A stretch of 64,000 bases of DNA from UBA4732 sp963823075 (lineage in GTDB: Bacteria > Planctomycetota > Planctomycetia > Gemmatales > Gemmataceae). The translations under genes were made by a program, and so were the position numbers. The stretch lies in the NCBI GenBank assembly GCA_963823075.1, contig CAWGKE010000005.1, positions 17,746 through 81,745 on the forward strand. The letters run 5' to 3'. The notes under the pieces are model-generated. The model worked only from the letters and a program-made list of their open reading frames with translations. It was not told where the DNA came from and made no database searches. Shown one piece after another: positions 46,893 through 56,350 of this stretch (position 1 is the stretch's first letter; every line of letters begins with the position of its first letter).

Positions 46893-49800
46893 GACTCACC
46901 TACCGAATCTGGATGCGTTCATTGGCTGAAAGTGCTTTCTCCAGTTCCCGGCGCAACGCATCCAGGAAGCCGTCCACGTCGTCCTGGGTTTCCAGGTACG
47001 GCGTCTTCACGATCTCGGCGGGCTTGACCACCCGCTGCTTCTTGACGACCGGCGTGGGCGTCGTCTGGCCGGTCCCCTTGGCGACCGGCTTCTCGGCCTG
47101 CTTGCGGACGTACTCCTCGATCCGGGCGATCCCGGCGTCGAACTCCCTCACTGCCTCGGCCTCGGCCTGGGTGATGTGGGCGATGCTCTCCTGCCCCTCG
47201 ACCTGCTGGCGCAGCGTTTCCAGGGGCTTCAAGCAGACAGCCCGCAGGCCGGCATCGCCGTTGACTGCCGCCATGTCCTTGGTCAGCGTGGCGTAGTGGC
47301 CGTCGATCTTCCCGACCGCCTGCTTGCGCCGGTCGGTGAGCAGGGCCGAGTTGACTGTACTCACCGTGGCGATCAGCCCTTCGGCATCCTTGAGGAGTCC
47401 GTAGGGGCAGGGGGCCGACAGGATTTCCTGCATTCGCCGTAGAGCCGGTGCTGCCTGGGCGTCCCGCTCAAGTTCGAGCCGGTTGAGTTTGAATCGCTCG
47501 TTGGCTTTGCGGAGTTTTTCCCAGGTCGCCCTCTGGTGGTCGTAGAAATGTTCCAGATCGTGATACCGCTCGGCGAATTCGAGCAAATCGTTCTTCAGCA
47601 GGTTGAACCGCTCGATGAACTTGAAGCTGTCCTTGTCCGTCAGCAGCTTGTTGATGAGCGTTAGGCCATCGGCGACTCCCTGGCTGCCGGGGTAGTTGCC
47701 AGTTTCGGCCAGCGGCCTGTAGGTGTTCAGGTTGGCTTGCCAGTCCTTCAGCTTGCCCTGGAGGAAGGCGAACAGCCCGTCCTCGCCATCCGGCCCCATT
47801 TCGGCGAACAACTCCTTGCCGAGATTGCGGGCGTTCTGAAGCGCCTTGGGGTCGGACGTGTGCCGTTTGACCAGGACGATCTTGCGGCGCTTCGCCGGGG
47901 CAGTGATCGCCTCGTACACCTTGTCGAGCGGCACGAGCGCCCCGTCCATCATGAGGCTGATCTCGCCGAGGATGAGGAGGCGGGCCACCAGGATCAATAC
48001 CTCCTCGTCCGGCCAGCCAAAGGGGCGCAGGGCGTAGCGCTTCTCGATCATGTCGTGCAGGACGATCTGCCGGCTCGCTTTCGAGCAGAGTTCAAGATGG
48101 TTCCGAATGTCCTCGATGGCCTCCGGGTTGTTCTCGCCCTTCTCGAACAGCAGTTGCTCCTTGGCGATGTCGTTGCTCCGCAGGACCGCCTGGAGTTCCT
48201 TGAGCGGTTCGGTAGTCAGCCGCTTCAGGTAGCTCATCTTGTTGAAGGTGTTCTGGATCAGGTACTCCATCGCCTCTTCCAGAACCGCCTCCGGGTTGGT
48301 CGCCTTGATCTTGAGCGGCTGGCCCGCAACGAAGTATTCCGCCCCGGTCAGCATGTCGCTGAGGAGATGCGTGAGCCGTTCTCGGCGCTGGCGGTTGTCC
48401 TCGGCGCAGTCACGCAGAATGCGCCGGGTTGACTCCGAAAGCGTGCCATCGTTCTTGCGGGAGAGGTACTTCTCCGTCTGGATGTAGGCCCGCAACTCCC
48501 GGCCCAGGCTCTCGTCGTTGGCGAGGCGGGCCAGGACGAAGCCGCCCTCGGCGGAACTGTCGAGGATGCACTTGGCCTTCTCGTAACTCTCGTAGTCATC
48601 GGCCAGCGGCGTGATGACCGAGACGAGCAGCGCCCCGTCCTTCTGGTTGCCGATGGGGTAGTTGTCGCAGCGACGGTTGAAGGCGAAGTCCATCTTGTTC
48701 GCACTGAAGCGGTGCTTGGGGATGTCGTTCAAGACATCCTTGAACACGATCTCACCGAGCAGCTTCGCCTCCTCGCCGCCCGACAGTTCGACCGCCTTGA
48801 TCTCCTTGTTGATGTCCCGCTCTTCGTTGGTCAGGAAGAAGTAGTTCTCGCCGCTGCGGCTGATGAGCGTTTCCTTCTCCAGCCGGGCCAGGCTCTCCTC
48901 GATCTTGCGCCGCAGGGCCAGGCGGTCGGCGTCGATCTCTTCCAGGCACAGGGTCACGAGGTTGTCCACGTTCCCCTTCATCTCGTCCACATAGCGGATC
49001 AGGAAGAGAACCTGAAGCAAGTGGATGTCGAACGGTTCCAGGCTGGTGTTCGTCTCGGCCTGGTCGATGGTTTTCTTGACCGACGTATCCAGGAAACTTT
49101 CGATGGAGGGGTAGAACTCGTGGAGCGGCACGAGGACGCCAACCTCGTTGATGGAAACGGTCTTCGCCGCCGACTGGAATGCGTCGAGCATGGACCGCTC
49201 GCCACGGGCCAGGTGCATCCCGGTGGCCCCGGCCTTGCGGATCGCCTCGAAGATTTTCTGGAGTAGCTGGAACTGGTACGGGACGAAGGGATAGTTCTTG
49301 ACGAATTCCTCGGCGGCGTTGATCTTCTTGAAGGTCATGCCGCAGTTCTTGAAGGTCAGTTGGTTCTTGAGGATGTCGCCCTTCTGCTGGAACACCCCTT
49401 CGAGTTCGGCCCGCACTTCCGGCAGCTTCGACAGCAGGCGGGACTGGATCACTTCGTCCACGTTGGCGCTGGAGAGGGACAGGGGCGGGAAGAACCGGCC
49501 CTGGATTTTCGAGAAGTCCTGCCGCTTGGTCTTCGTCATCTCGCCCAGCACCGTGTCCATGTCCTCCTGGGACGTGACGATGACCCAGGCCCGGCGACGG
49601 CAGATGGTCCCCAACTCCTCCGTGATCGTCTGGAGGTTCAGCATCAGGTGGGAGTCACTGCCGATGAACTGGCCGACCTCATCGACGAGGAAAACCAGCC
49701 GGTGCTGCGGCCCCTTGGCGTCCAGGTACTCCTTCACCCATTTGCAGAAATTCTCGATAGTCAGCGAGAAGTTGTCCTCGGCCCCGTCGATCCACTTTTC

Positions 49801-49940
49801 CGACGCCGCCTGGCTCTGTCCCAGGGTTTCGGCGAGTGCCTTGACCACTTCATCCCGGTTGAACTGGTAGGCGTCCCGCTCCCGGACCCATTCCAGGCCG
49901 GTGTACTTGCGGTAGGCGTCCTGGAACCCCTGGAGTTTTC

Positions 49941-51406
49941 GTAACCGTCCAGCGGAATTCGCAAAGCAGCGCAGCTGCGCCGAGAGCCGACTGCTAAAAT
50001 CGTGGCATGGACGCTTCCGTGTGCCCGGGATGCTGCGAACGCGATAGGCGCATCGCCGAGTTGGAACGCCGCGTCGCCGAGTTGGAAGCCCGACTCGGCA
50101 CCAACAGTTCCAACTCCTCGCTGCCGCCGTCCGCCAATCCCCCCGGCGCACCCAAGCCGGTCCAGAAAAAGAAGTCCAAACGTCCAGCCGGCGGACAACT
50201 GGGCCATCCCCCGCAGCTGCGGCGGTTGCTTCCCGCCGAGCGGGTCAACCATTTCAAGCACTTGGTCCCCAAGCGGTGTGAGCGCTGTGCCGCGGCCCTG
50301 CCCGCCCAGCCCTCGCCGGGCGATCCCGAGCCCACCCGCTTCCAAACCATCGAACTGCCCCCGGTCATAGCCGAGGTCACCGAGTACCAGGGCCACGCCC
50401 GCACCTGCCCCTGCTGCGGCCACCGGACGCATGCGGTCATCCCGGCGGCGGTTCGCGCCCACAGTGTCGGGCCGCGGCTGACCGGCACGCTGTCCTACTT
50501 CTCCGGCTGTCACGGCCTGAGCAAGCGCGGCGTCGAGGAGATCGCCGACGCGGTCTTCGACGCCCCGATCGCCTTGGGCACGGTCTGCAACCTCGAGCAA
50601 GAAGTCGGCGCCGCCCTGGAGACGGCCCACCAGGAGGCGGTGGCGGCGGTGCGCCAGGCGGCGGTCAAGAACGCCGACGAGACCAGTTGGAAACTCGCGG
50701 GGGCGTTGTGCTGGCTGTGGGCGGCGGCCACCACCCAGGTGGTGGCCTTCGTGATCCACGCCCGCCGAAGCGCGGCGGGCCTGACGGCGATCCTGGGCCT
50801 GGAGATCCTGGGGATCCTGTGCAGCGACCGCTGGGGCCCGTACAACCGGGTGCCGCCCCAGCGGCGGCAGATCTGCTGGGCGCACCTGAAACGGGATTTC
50901 CAGAAGATCATCGACCGGGGCGGCCCCGAAGAGTGGGTCGGACGGGAGGGGCGGCGACTGGTCAGGAAGGTCTTCGCCGCGTGGCACGGGTTCCGGGACG
51001 GACAGGTCACGCGGGCACAACTGGAAGCGCGGCTGGCCCCGGTGATGCGACGGATGAACCGGGTGCTGCTGGAAGGCGCGATCCTCGGCGCCGACCCAAC
51101 GGTGGTGCGGTTCTGCGAGAACGTGCTGGCGTTGGAGCCTGCGCTGTGGACGTTCGTGACGACGGAGGGAGTGGAGCCGACGAACAACCACGTGGAACGA
51201 CTGCTGCGTCGGGCGGTGCTGTGGCGCAGGCGGAGTTTCGGCTGCTGGAGTGGGAACGGCTGTCGCTTCGTCGAGCGGATTCTGACCGTGGTGCAAACCC
51301 GGCGGTTGCAGGCGAAGAATGTCCTGGATTACCTGCATGAGGCTGTCCTCGCCCATCGCACCGGCCAACCCTGCCCCTCACTGCTCTCGTAGCGTTGAAC
51401 GATTAC
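49941..51406 (+). mobile_element. IS66-family insertion sequence, 1466 bp, inserted in brxC
   Basis: The left end reads GTAACCGTCCAGCG and the right end, reversed, GTAATCGTTCAACG (11 of 14 identical). The 8-bp GAGTTTTC lies immediately left (49933-49940) and right (51407-51414), the expected target duplication for IS66. The transposase gene at 50007 fills most of it; the accessory IS66 genes are absent, as in single-gene subgroups. It lies opposite to brxC. Confidence 0.95.
50007..51392 (+). CDS. IS66-family transposase (single-ORF type)
   Basis: The 461-residue protein opens with a coiled coil (RRIAELERRVAELEARLG) and a Pro/Lys-rich linker, then Cys pairs of a zinc finger (CERCAAAL, CPCCGH), then the DDE region with CSDRWGPYNR and the C-terminal NNHVERLLRRAVLWRRRSFG typical of IS66. 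It appears intact and unbroken. TNNH through SFGCWSGNG contains the final catalytic Glu. Confidence 0.95.
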   Translation: MDASVCPGCCERDRRIAELERRVAELEARLGTNSSNSSLPPSANPPGAPKPVQKKKSKRPAGGQLGHPPQLRRLLPAERVNHFKHLVPKRCERCAAALPAQPSPGDPEPTRFQTIELPPVIAEVTEYQGHARTCPCCGHRTHAVIPAAVRAHSVGPRLTGTLSYFSGCHGLSKRGVEEIADAVFDAPIALGTVCNLEQEVGAALETAHQEAVAAVRQAAVKNADETSWKLAGALCWLWAAATTQVVAFVIHARRSAAGLTAILGLEILGILCSDRWGPYNRVPPQRRQICWAHLKRDFQKIIDRGGPEEWVGREGRRLVRKVFAAWHGFRDGQVTRAQLEARLAPVMRRMNRVLLEGAILGADPTVVRFCENVLALEPALWTFVTTEGVEPTNNHVERLLRRAVLWRRRSFGCWSGNGCRFVERILTVVQTRRLQAKNVLDYLHEAVLAHRTGQPCPSLLS

Positions 51407-51969
51407 GAGTTTTCCACGGCCCGCCAAATAGCGTTCCATGTGGGCGATGTGGGGATGGTCGCCGCTATAGCCCTGCAACTCGTTCAGGACTTTGAGGAAG
51501 ACTCGCAGGATCAGGTCACGACCCGTGCGGTGGTCGGCCTTGCTGTCGATGTTGAACAGCACGACATCCGTGTTGGCGGCGACGGCCCGCTTGATGTCGC
51601 CGAAGAGCATGGCATCCTTGACCTTGACCTCGAAGAACTCGACGGCCTGCTTGCTCTGGCCGTCGTGGGCGTGCGTCCCGTTGCGCAGCAGGTACGACAG
51701 CACCTTCAGAAAGTGCGATTTCCCGGAGCCGAAGAACCCCGAAATCCAGACGCCCATCTTCCCGCTTGGGTCGGGGTTCTTCCCCTGGTCCACGGCCTCC
51801 AGATACCAGGAGATGAACTTGCGAACGTGCTGGTCGAGTTCCTTGGTAATGACGAACTCATCCAACTCCTGCCAGACGGAGGATTCGTCCAACTGGTCGG
51901 CCTTCACGACGCCGTTGATGGGCCGGAAGATGTCTCGCTCAAAGAGGCTCTTGATCTTCATTGGCGACC

Positions 51970-52545
51970 TCACGGGACCAGCTTGAATGCTCGGTAGTAG
52001 TTGGTGTTTTTCAGTTTGCCGAACAGCCGAAGCGACTGGCCGTCGTAGCGTCCTGGGTAGAACATCACGAGTGGCGTCTGCCCCATGACCGAGTGCAGGT
52101 TGTTCAGCAGGGCGTGCGACCGGAGCAGCGGCCAGATGCTCCCCACGCCCGACACGATGACGAGATCGTGCTGGTCGGGGCGAACGACCTCGGCGAAATA
52201 GCCGGCCAGCTTGGTTTCGTGCAGGGGGCCGGCGAGCGCCTTCTTCAACGCCTCGTCGCCCTTGTCCTTCTGCATCTGGATCGCCTTGTCGAGCAGGTTG
52301 CGCCGCTTCAGGTAGTCCAGCACGAAGTCGAACAAGTTGACGTGCTGGACCCGCAGGCCGGGCTTCTGCTTCGGGATGTGATCCAGAAGGATGCGGAGGT
52401 AGTCCCGCACCCGCAGTTCGTCTTCGGGCGGGTAGTCGAAGATGTAGAAGGCGATCTCGTTGCCGATGCCGCTCCCGCTGAGGAAGTCGTCGGAGATGAC
52501 CCTCGGCAGAACTTTGTTCAGGCGCTCGTGCAAGGCGTCAGTCAT
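51970..52545 (-). CDS. brxB: BrxB (DUF1788) BREX protein
   Basis: The 191-residue protein begins MTDALHERLNKVLPRVISDD and contains DYPPEDELRVRDYLRILLDH and TPLVMFYPGRYDGQSLRLFG, the DUF1788 pattern of BrxB. It is a small conserved BREX protein of unknown mechanism. It overlaps brxA by four bases upstream and the brxC GTG region downstream, so translation is coupled. Confidence 0.9.
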   Translation of the reverse strand: MTDALHERLNKVLPRVISDDFLSGSGIGNEIAFYIFDYPPEDELRVRDYLRILLDHIPKQKPGLRVQHVNLFDFVLDYLKRRNLLDKAIQMQKDKGDEALKKALAGPLHETKLAGYFAEVVRPDQHDLVIVSGVGSIWPLLRSHALLNNLHSVMGQTPLVMFYPGRYDGQSLRLFGKLKNTNYYRAFKLVP

Positions 52546-53150
52546 GGGGCCACCTGGATACAGCGAAGGACGTACTCCTCGTCGTGGGCCTTCAGGTAAC
52601 GAAGAACCTGATCGGCGACGTGGACGGTTTGCAGCTTCAGCGAGCGAGTGTTCTCGATGTAGCCCGCCTGGGCGAGTGTCTGAAACACCGATGACCGCAG
52701 GCGCTTGCGGGTCGAATCACTCCACTGCGGCAGGTCCGTGTCTCGCTCACGGCAGCCGTCGAGGTAGCCGTCCCACAGCCTGTTCGACAGCGCCTTGGCA
52801 TACAGCCTGTATTGCTCGCCGACGACCAGATCGAGGAAGTCGCCGAGCAACGGGCTGTGCTTGACGGCGGCGGCGAGGACTGCGTGTGTTGCCACGCTGC
52901 CCTTGCCGTCACGCACCAGCTTCCACAGGTCCGGCCCCATCGTTTCCAGCCGGCCCCGAATTAACTTGGTGAGACGGGTGGCGGTCGCCGGGCTACGGGC
53001 CTTGAGGACGTTCTGCTTCACGATGGCGTCCTTCCAGCCCTCGGCATCGACGCCACACAGGAGCAGGCCAGCGATGACCCGGCTTTCCGGCACTTTCAGC
53101 GCCCCAGCGGTGATGTCGGCCTTGTATCGCACTTCCGCCACTTCAGTCAT
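52542..53150 (-). CDS. brxA: BrxA (DUF1819) BREX protein
   Basis: The 202-residue protein (ATG at 53150, MTEVAEVRYKADITAGALKV) matches the DUF1819 pattern, with LVVGEQYRLYAKALSNRLWD and LRRSVFQTLAQAGYIEN-type text near the C-terminus (RLRSSVFQTLAQAGYIENTR). AAAAGG upstream of 53150 supports this start over 53186. BrxA is a small DNA-binding BREX protein. It is first in the operon. Confidence 0.9.
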   Translation of the reverse strand: MTEVAEVRYKADITAGALKVPESRVIAGLLLCGVDAEGWKDAIVKQNVLKARSPATATRLTKLIRGRLETMGPDLWKLVRDGKGSVATHAVLAAAVKHSPLLGDFLDLVVGEQYRLYAKALSNRLWDGYLDGCRERDTDLPQWSDSTRKRLRSSVFQTLAQAGYIENTRSLKLQTVHVADQVLRYLKAHDEEYVLRCIQVAP

Positions 53151-53218
53151 GATCCTTTTCTCAGCTATGGCCCGCTCAAGTGTCAACTCTTGCGGTGGTC
53201 ATCTGCTTGGGCATTCGA

Positions 53219-53755
53219 TCAGTAAGCCACTCTCGGCAACACCAGAACCGCTTCTATGGGACGAAAGGCCGTGGACTTCTCCTCCATCCGGGTCATCGCT
53301 GCCAACGAGCAGTGCAGGCCGCTCACAATGGAGAACGAAGCGGTCGGCGATGGCTCAAGTTCATCTCCTTCGATTCGCCCATTCCGACGCCAACCTTTTA
53401 CGGGTGTCACAAACACTGGTCCCATACGGTCCCAATTAAACTCGTCGTAAAGCGCCTGCACTCGCTGATACCACTCGGCCTTCTGAACTGGTGGCTTGGC
53501 AGCCACTTGACCCCAGGTCAGGCTCCGACCACGCAACTCGCTCACCAGGCGCTCCAGAGTTCGGGGGCGCTCGTTCTCGGCGAAAACCCAGGTTGAAGGA
53601 ATGAGGTTTCTGAAGACCTGCTCATCGTAAATCGCAAGAGGGAACAGGTAGCTGGCCTGGTCGATCAGGTAATCCGCCTGATCGTACTTGTATCCCGCCC
53701 TCGTTCGTAGGGATTGCTTCAGTGCCTCCTTCTCGATCATCTTCAGGTGGTTCAT
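53219..53755 (-). CDS. Hypothetical protein upstream of brxA
   Basis: The 178-residue protein starts MNHLKMIEKEALKQSLRTRA and contains YKYDQADYLIDQASYLFPLA and SFSIVSGLHCSLAAMTRMEE. I do not recognise it. It lies 68 bp before brxA on the same strand and could be expressed with BREX. It has no transmembrane segment. Confidence 0.45.
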   Translation of the reverse strand: MNHLKMIEKEALKQSLRTRAGYKYDQADYLIDQASYLFPLAIYDEQVFRNLIPSTWVFAENERPRTLERLVSELRGRSLTWGQVAAKPPVQKAEWYQRVQALYDEFNWDRMGPVFVTPVKGWRRNGRIEGDELEPSPTASFSIVSGLHCSLAAMTRMEEKSTAFRPIEAVLVLPRVAY

Positions 53756-53824
53756 GTTGGCAACCGTTGAGAACGACTTACTCGAACAATGTTCTGCCCT
53801 ACGCTAAGTGACCTCAATCACGAG

Positions 53825-53915
53825 CCACCCTGCCAGGAATTGAACCTGGGCCATCAACCGATGGCATGTCCCCGAACGGACAAGGTGGATTGATCCCCGC
53901 CCGCAGGCAGGGATC
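53825..53915 (-). ncRNA. Strongly structured tRNA-like element
   Basis: Four perfect or near-perfect hairpins lie in a row. On the plus strand: 53833-53849 (CCAGG/CCTGG around AATTGAA, a T-arm with TTCAATT on the minus strand), 53850-53865 (GCCATC/GATGGC with a 4-base loop), 53867-53882 (TGTCC/GGACA) and 53892-53915 (10 pairs, one wobble). Bases 53826-53832 pair with 53881-53887 as a 7-bp acceptor-like stem (one wobble). The cloverleaf is 63 nt long, but the anticodon arm is a closed tetraloop and no CCA end is encoded. It could be a degenerate tRNA, an att relic or a regulatory RNA. Confidence 0.4.
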
Positions 53916-54267
53916 ATAGTTTGTCCCTTGTTGACTTTACGCCAGTCCCGTGCTGTCGAGGTACGAGGCTGGGAACGTGCAGACTATCTTCCCATCTGCA
54001 ATGGGTCGGTAGACCTCTGGCTGCCCGGACATGCCCTTGCCCGGAACTGGCGGCAGCCAGTACGTTAGCGTGTCATCCCTGCGTCTACGAAGGGAAGCAC
54101 CTAGCCCCGTGAGGCAACCTGCTGCGTGCAGGCATTCCCCGTCAAAGGACTTCCGGCATCTCAGCCGGATGCTAAATTCCGAAGACACGGGCATACGCCA
54201 TCCCATGCCTACGTCTCAGAACTGTGTCGGGGTTCTCCTTTCACTTGCTCAGATGAGCCATGTTTCG
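53916..54267. other. Intergenic region with further hairpins
   Basis: A minus-strand frame at 53937-54206 has weak composition and I do not call it. The stretch contains stem-loops near 54122-54135 (CTGC/GCAG) and 54152-54170 (CCGGC/GCCGG). The minus strand has CTTTGACGGGG at about 54140, somewhat like the 5' segment of tmRNA, and about 310 bases lie between it and the T-arm at 53833. I could not pair the acceptor ends, so a tmRNA is not claimed. Confidence 0.3.
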
Positions 54268-55368
54268 TCACTCTGCGAACAGCGACTTCGGTTCGGGCCG
54301 CTTGGCCTTCTGACGCACCGGCTCGACCGGCTGCACGATGGCGATCACCCGGTCGGCCACCCTGCGGGCCTCGACGGCGACGGCTCGCCCCGGCTGCTTC
54401 TTGCCCTGGGACTCCCACCAGTCCAGGTCTTCCCTGCACGCCCCCTCGCTGGCCGACTCATCCATGAACAGGCGATGGATCACCGACGCTTCCGGCACTC
54501 GCATGTTCGTCGGGATCACGAACTTCTCCTGGTGGGCCGCATCGTTCATCACCACCGTCGCCGCCCGCAGTTGCCCTTCCGGTGGCTCTTCCTTCCCGAA
54601 CAGGCCCGGCGAATCGTCCTCGACCCGCTTCTTGACTGCCTTTTTGTAGGCGATGGCGGCTTCCAGGTACATCACCGGCGTCGGCAGCCGCTTGGCGCAG
54701 GCGTTCAGCGTGGCCTGGAAGCTGGCCTCCGGGAAGCCGCCGTCCAGGACCGCCTTCACCGTCTCGAACGTCAGCAGCGCCTTGCTGGCGTGCGCCGCAC
54801 GGAACACCGGCTCGAAGAAAGGCCCGTAGAAGCCGACGTGGCCGGCGATCTCGTCCATCATCCTCTCGATGGGGTCATGCTCGGAGCGGTAGGCCGGCTC
54901 CGCAGCGCCCTGGTCGGCGTGCGTCGTCAGGCGGTGAGCGATCTCGTGCCATCTGGTGAAAAAGCGCCGGGCCAGTTTGCCGCCCCGGCAGTCGATCACG
55001 GCCACGAACCGATCCGGGGCGTCGTCGCCGACGTTCCGCCGCACCAGCGCCCCGAAGGTCAGGTTTTCGGCGTCGTCGAACTTGGTCCGCATGGCGGCGA
55101 AGACGAAATCCCTTTTACCTCTGGCGTACTTGTCGGTGATGCGGTCGAAGTCGGCGTCCGACCGAATTTCCTCGAAGACCATCTGAAGGCGCTGCGTCAC
55201 GAGGGCTTCAAGTTGGCCGATGGTGGTCACGCCACGGGCCTCGGCCACCCAGCCGTCGATCCGGCGATGGCAATGGCGCAGGATCGCCTCGACGGGGTTG
55301 GCAGCCCCGGCCAGGCCGAGTTCAGCGGCGAGGTCGGCGATTTCAGTGGCGTGTTCGAGCCGACTCAT
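54268..55368 (-). CDS. ImmA/IrrE-family zinc metallopeptidase
   Basis: The 366-residue protein has HEIAH at residues 141-145 (RWHEIAHRLTTH) with downstream acidic residues, the ImmA/IrrE zinc motif. An extended C-terminal half shows AAIAYKKAVKKRVEDD and metal-independent helical text. ImmA proteases cleave XRE-type repressors to induce mobile elements. Its start overlaps the XRE gene stop by four bases, so it is translated with the likely substrate. Confidence 0.8.
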   Translation of the reverse strand: MSRLEHATEIADLAAELGLAGAANPVEAILRHCHRRIDGWVAEARGVTTIGQLEALVTQRLQMVFEEIRSDADFDRITDKYARGKRDFVFAAMRTKFDDAENLTFGALVRRNVGDDAPDRFVAVIDCRGGKLARRFFTRWHEIAHRLTTHADQGAAEPAYRSEHDPIERMMDEIAGHVGFYGPFFEPVFRAAHASKALLTFETVKAVLDGGFPEASFQATLNACAKRLPTPVMYLEAAIAYKKAVKKRVEDDSPGLFGKEEPPEGQLRAATVVMNDAAHQEKFVIPTNMRVPEASVIHRLFMDESASEGACREDLDWWESQGKKQPGRAVAVEARRVADRVIAIVQPVEPVRQKAKRPEPKSLFAE

Positions 55369-55775
55369 TCATCCTCCAGGAACTCTTTGACGCTCTCGTA
55401 AAACTTCCGCCAGTCCACCGACTCCAGGGCGTCCTTCTTCTTGGCGCTGCGATGAGCCAAGATTTGCTTGTGCATGTCCATCAGCATCAAGGTTTGTCGG
55501 AAAGAAAGCCCTTCTTCTGCGGCGAACCTGGCGAGCGTGGCCGGAAACTGGACTTCGGTTACGGGCTTCTCGCTCGCTTCCCCGGTCATCAAGAAGTCGA
55601 TGGACACGCCCAAGGCACGGGCGATGTCGAGCAGGTTTTCAGCCCCTACGCTTCGCTTGCCGTTCTCCAAATCGGATAGAAAACTCTTGGAAATCCCTGC
55701 TTTTTGGGCCAACTGGTCCTGGGTCCAGCCTAGCTCGGCTCGCCGTGCCTTTATTCGTTCGCCGACGCCGGCCAT
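55365..55775 (-). CDS. XRE-family transcriptional regulator
   Basis: The 136-residue protein starts MAGVGERIKARRAELGWTQD at 55775 and carries an XRE HTH (LAQKAGISKSFLSDLENGKR). The C-terminal half (KRSVGAENLLDIARALGVSI to SFRQTLMLMDMHKQILAHRS) could be the part seen by ImmA. It is divergent from the plus-strand defence run and heads the minus-strand group, so it may repress both. A longer ORF to 55817 has no protein-like text. Confidence 0.8.
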   Translation of the reverse strand: MAGVGERIKARRAELGWTQDQLAQKAGISKSFLSDLENGKRSVGAENLLDIARALGVSIDFLMTGEASEKPVTEVQFPATLARFAAEEGLSFRQTLMLMDMHKQILAHRSAKKKDALESVDWRKFYESVKEFLEDE

Positions 55776-55873
55776 CGCTGTTTGCCTCGACGGGCAGATG
55801 AAGGTCGTTCGCAACAAAGAGGTAGTCTACAGCCTGGGCCGGTCGGAAGCAACAGGCAATCCTCTTGACTTCT

Positions 55874-55901
55874 TGTATAGCGAACAGTAGCGTACACACT
55901 A
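55874..55901 (-). promoter_or_regulatory. Promoter-like element with direct repeats before the XRE gene
   Basis: On the minus strand a -10 like TATACA (55874-55879) lies 16 bases from a weak -35 TAGTGT (55896-55901). Between them the plus strand holds two TAGCG repeats (55878-55882 and 55888-55892), possible repressor binding sites. A clear plus-strand promoter in the same region was not defined. Confidence 0.3.
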
Positions 55902-56005
55902 TTGACGGTCGCCGCCGCTTGTCGCTCCGTGCGCCGGGCGAGGCCCGTCCCGACCGGACGGCTCCGAACCTCGTGCCGTAAAACCCGGTCAGATAAGAGG
56001 GTGCG

Positions 56006-56263
56006 ATGACTTTCCAGGGCGCAGTGATCCGGGAACAGGGCGTCACGTTCGCCGTCGTAATCGTCAAGAAGCACGTCATCGACAGCAGCACCGAGGCGGG
56101 CCGGGCCATCGCCGCCTTCCAGCCGGCCTTTCCCGGCGTGCCGATTGTGCTGATGGCGCAGGACGCACGAGGCACGCCGACCTACTTCGGTCGCCAGGAC
56201 ATCGCCAGGTTCCTGGCGAGCGTGCCGCTCTCGGCGATCCCGTGGAAGCAGTACACGGTCTGA
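56006..56263 (+). CDS. Small hypothetical protein heading the plus-strand defence run
   Basis: The 85-residue protein reads MTFQGAVIREQGVTFAVVIV and ends VPLSAIPWKQYTV. It has a beta-alpha fold look but no named domain. AGAGGGTGCG precedes the start. It lies 87 bp before the HNH gene and 230 bp after the divergent XRE gene, so it is the first gene of the rightward group. Confidence 0.5.
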   Translation: MTFQGAVIREQGVTFAVVIVKKHVIDSSTEAGRAIAAFQPAFPGVPIVLMAQDARGTPTYFGRQDIARFLASVPLSAIPWKQYTV

Positions 56264-56350
56264 CCGGACGAGCGGACCCGCAGCCCCGTTTCGCCAGGGC
56301 TGACCGAGGCGAACCCAGCAGAACAGAGGCTAGGGCGCTTGGAGGAGAAC

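Larger units (their letters stand above)
46900..51961 (-). pseudogene. brxC: BrxC ATPase interrupted by an IS66-type element
   Basis: The 5' part (51961 to about 51407) reads MKIKSLFERDIFRPINGVVK with Walker A GFFGSGKS. The 3' part (49940 to 46900) continues with LQGFQDAYRKYTGLEW and ends at 46900. Excising 49941-51406 plus one 8-bp duplication gives GRGKLQGFQDAYRKY without a frame change and an intact protein of about 1195 residues. I chose the ATG at 51961 because it matches family N-termini and has GAGG six bases upstream; the GTG at 51973 overlaps brxB. BrxC is an essential P-loop component, so the present allele should inactivate BREX. Confidence 0.9.

Noticed and set aside
53825..53887. 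Functional tRNA gene
   Set aside because: The cloverleaf is only 63 nt, the anticodon arm has a 4-base loop and no discriminator plus CCA follows.
53820..54200. Possible tmRNA on the minus strand
   Set aside because: The T-arm and a CTTTGACGGGG segment lie at plausible distance, but the acceptor ends do not pair and no tag ending in LAA was found.
53937..54206. Minus-strand open frame of 89 residues (MGWRMPVSSEFS) in the structured region
   Set aside because: Composition is unlike a protein and it overlaps strong RNA-like hairpins; no ribosome binding site.
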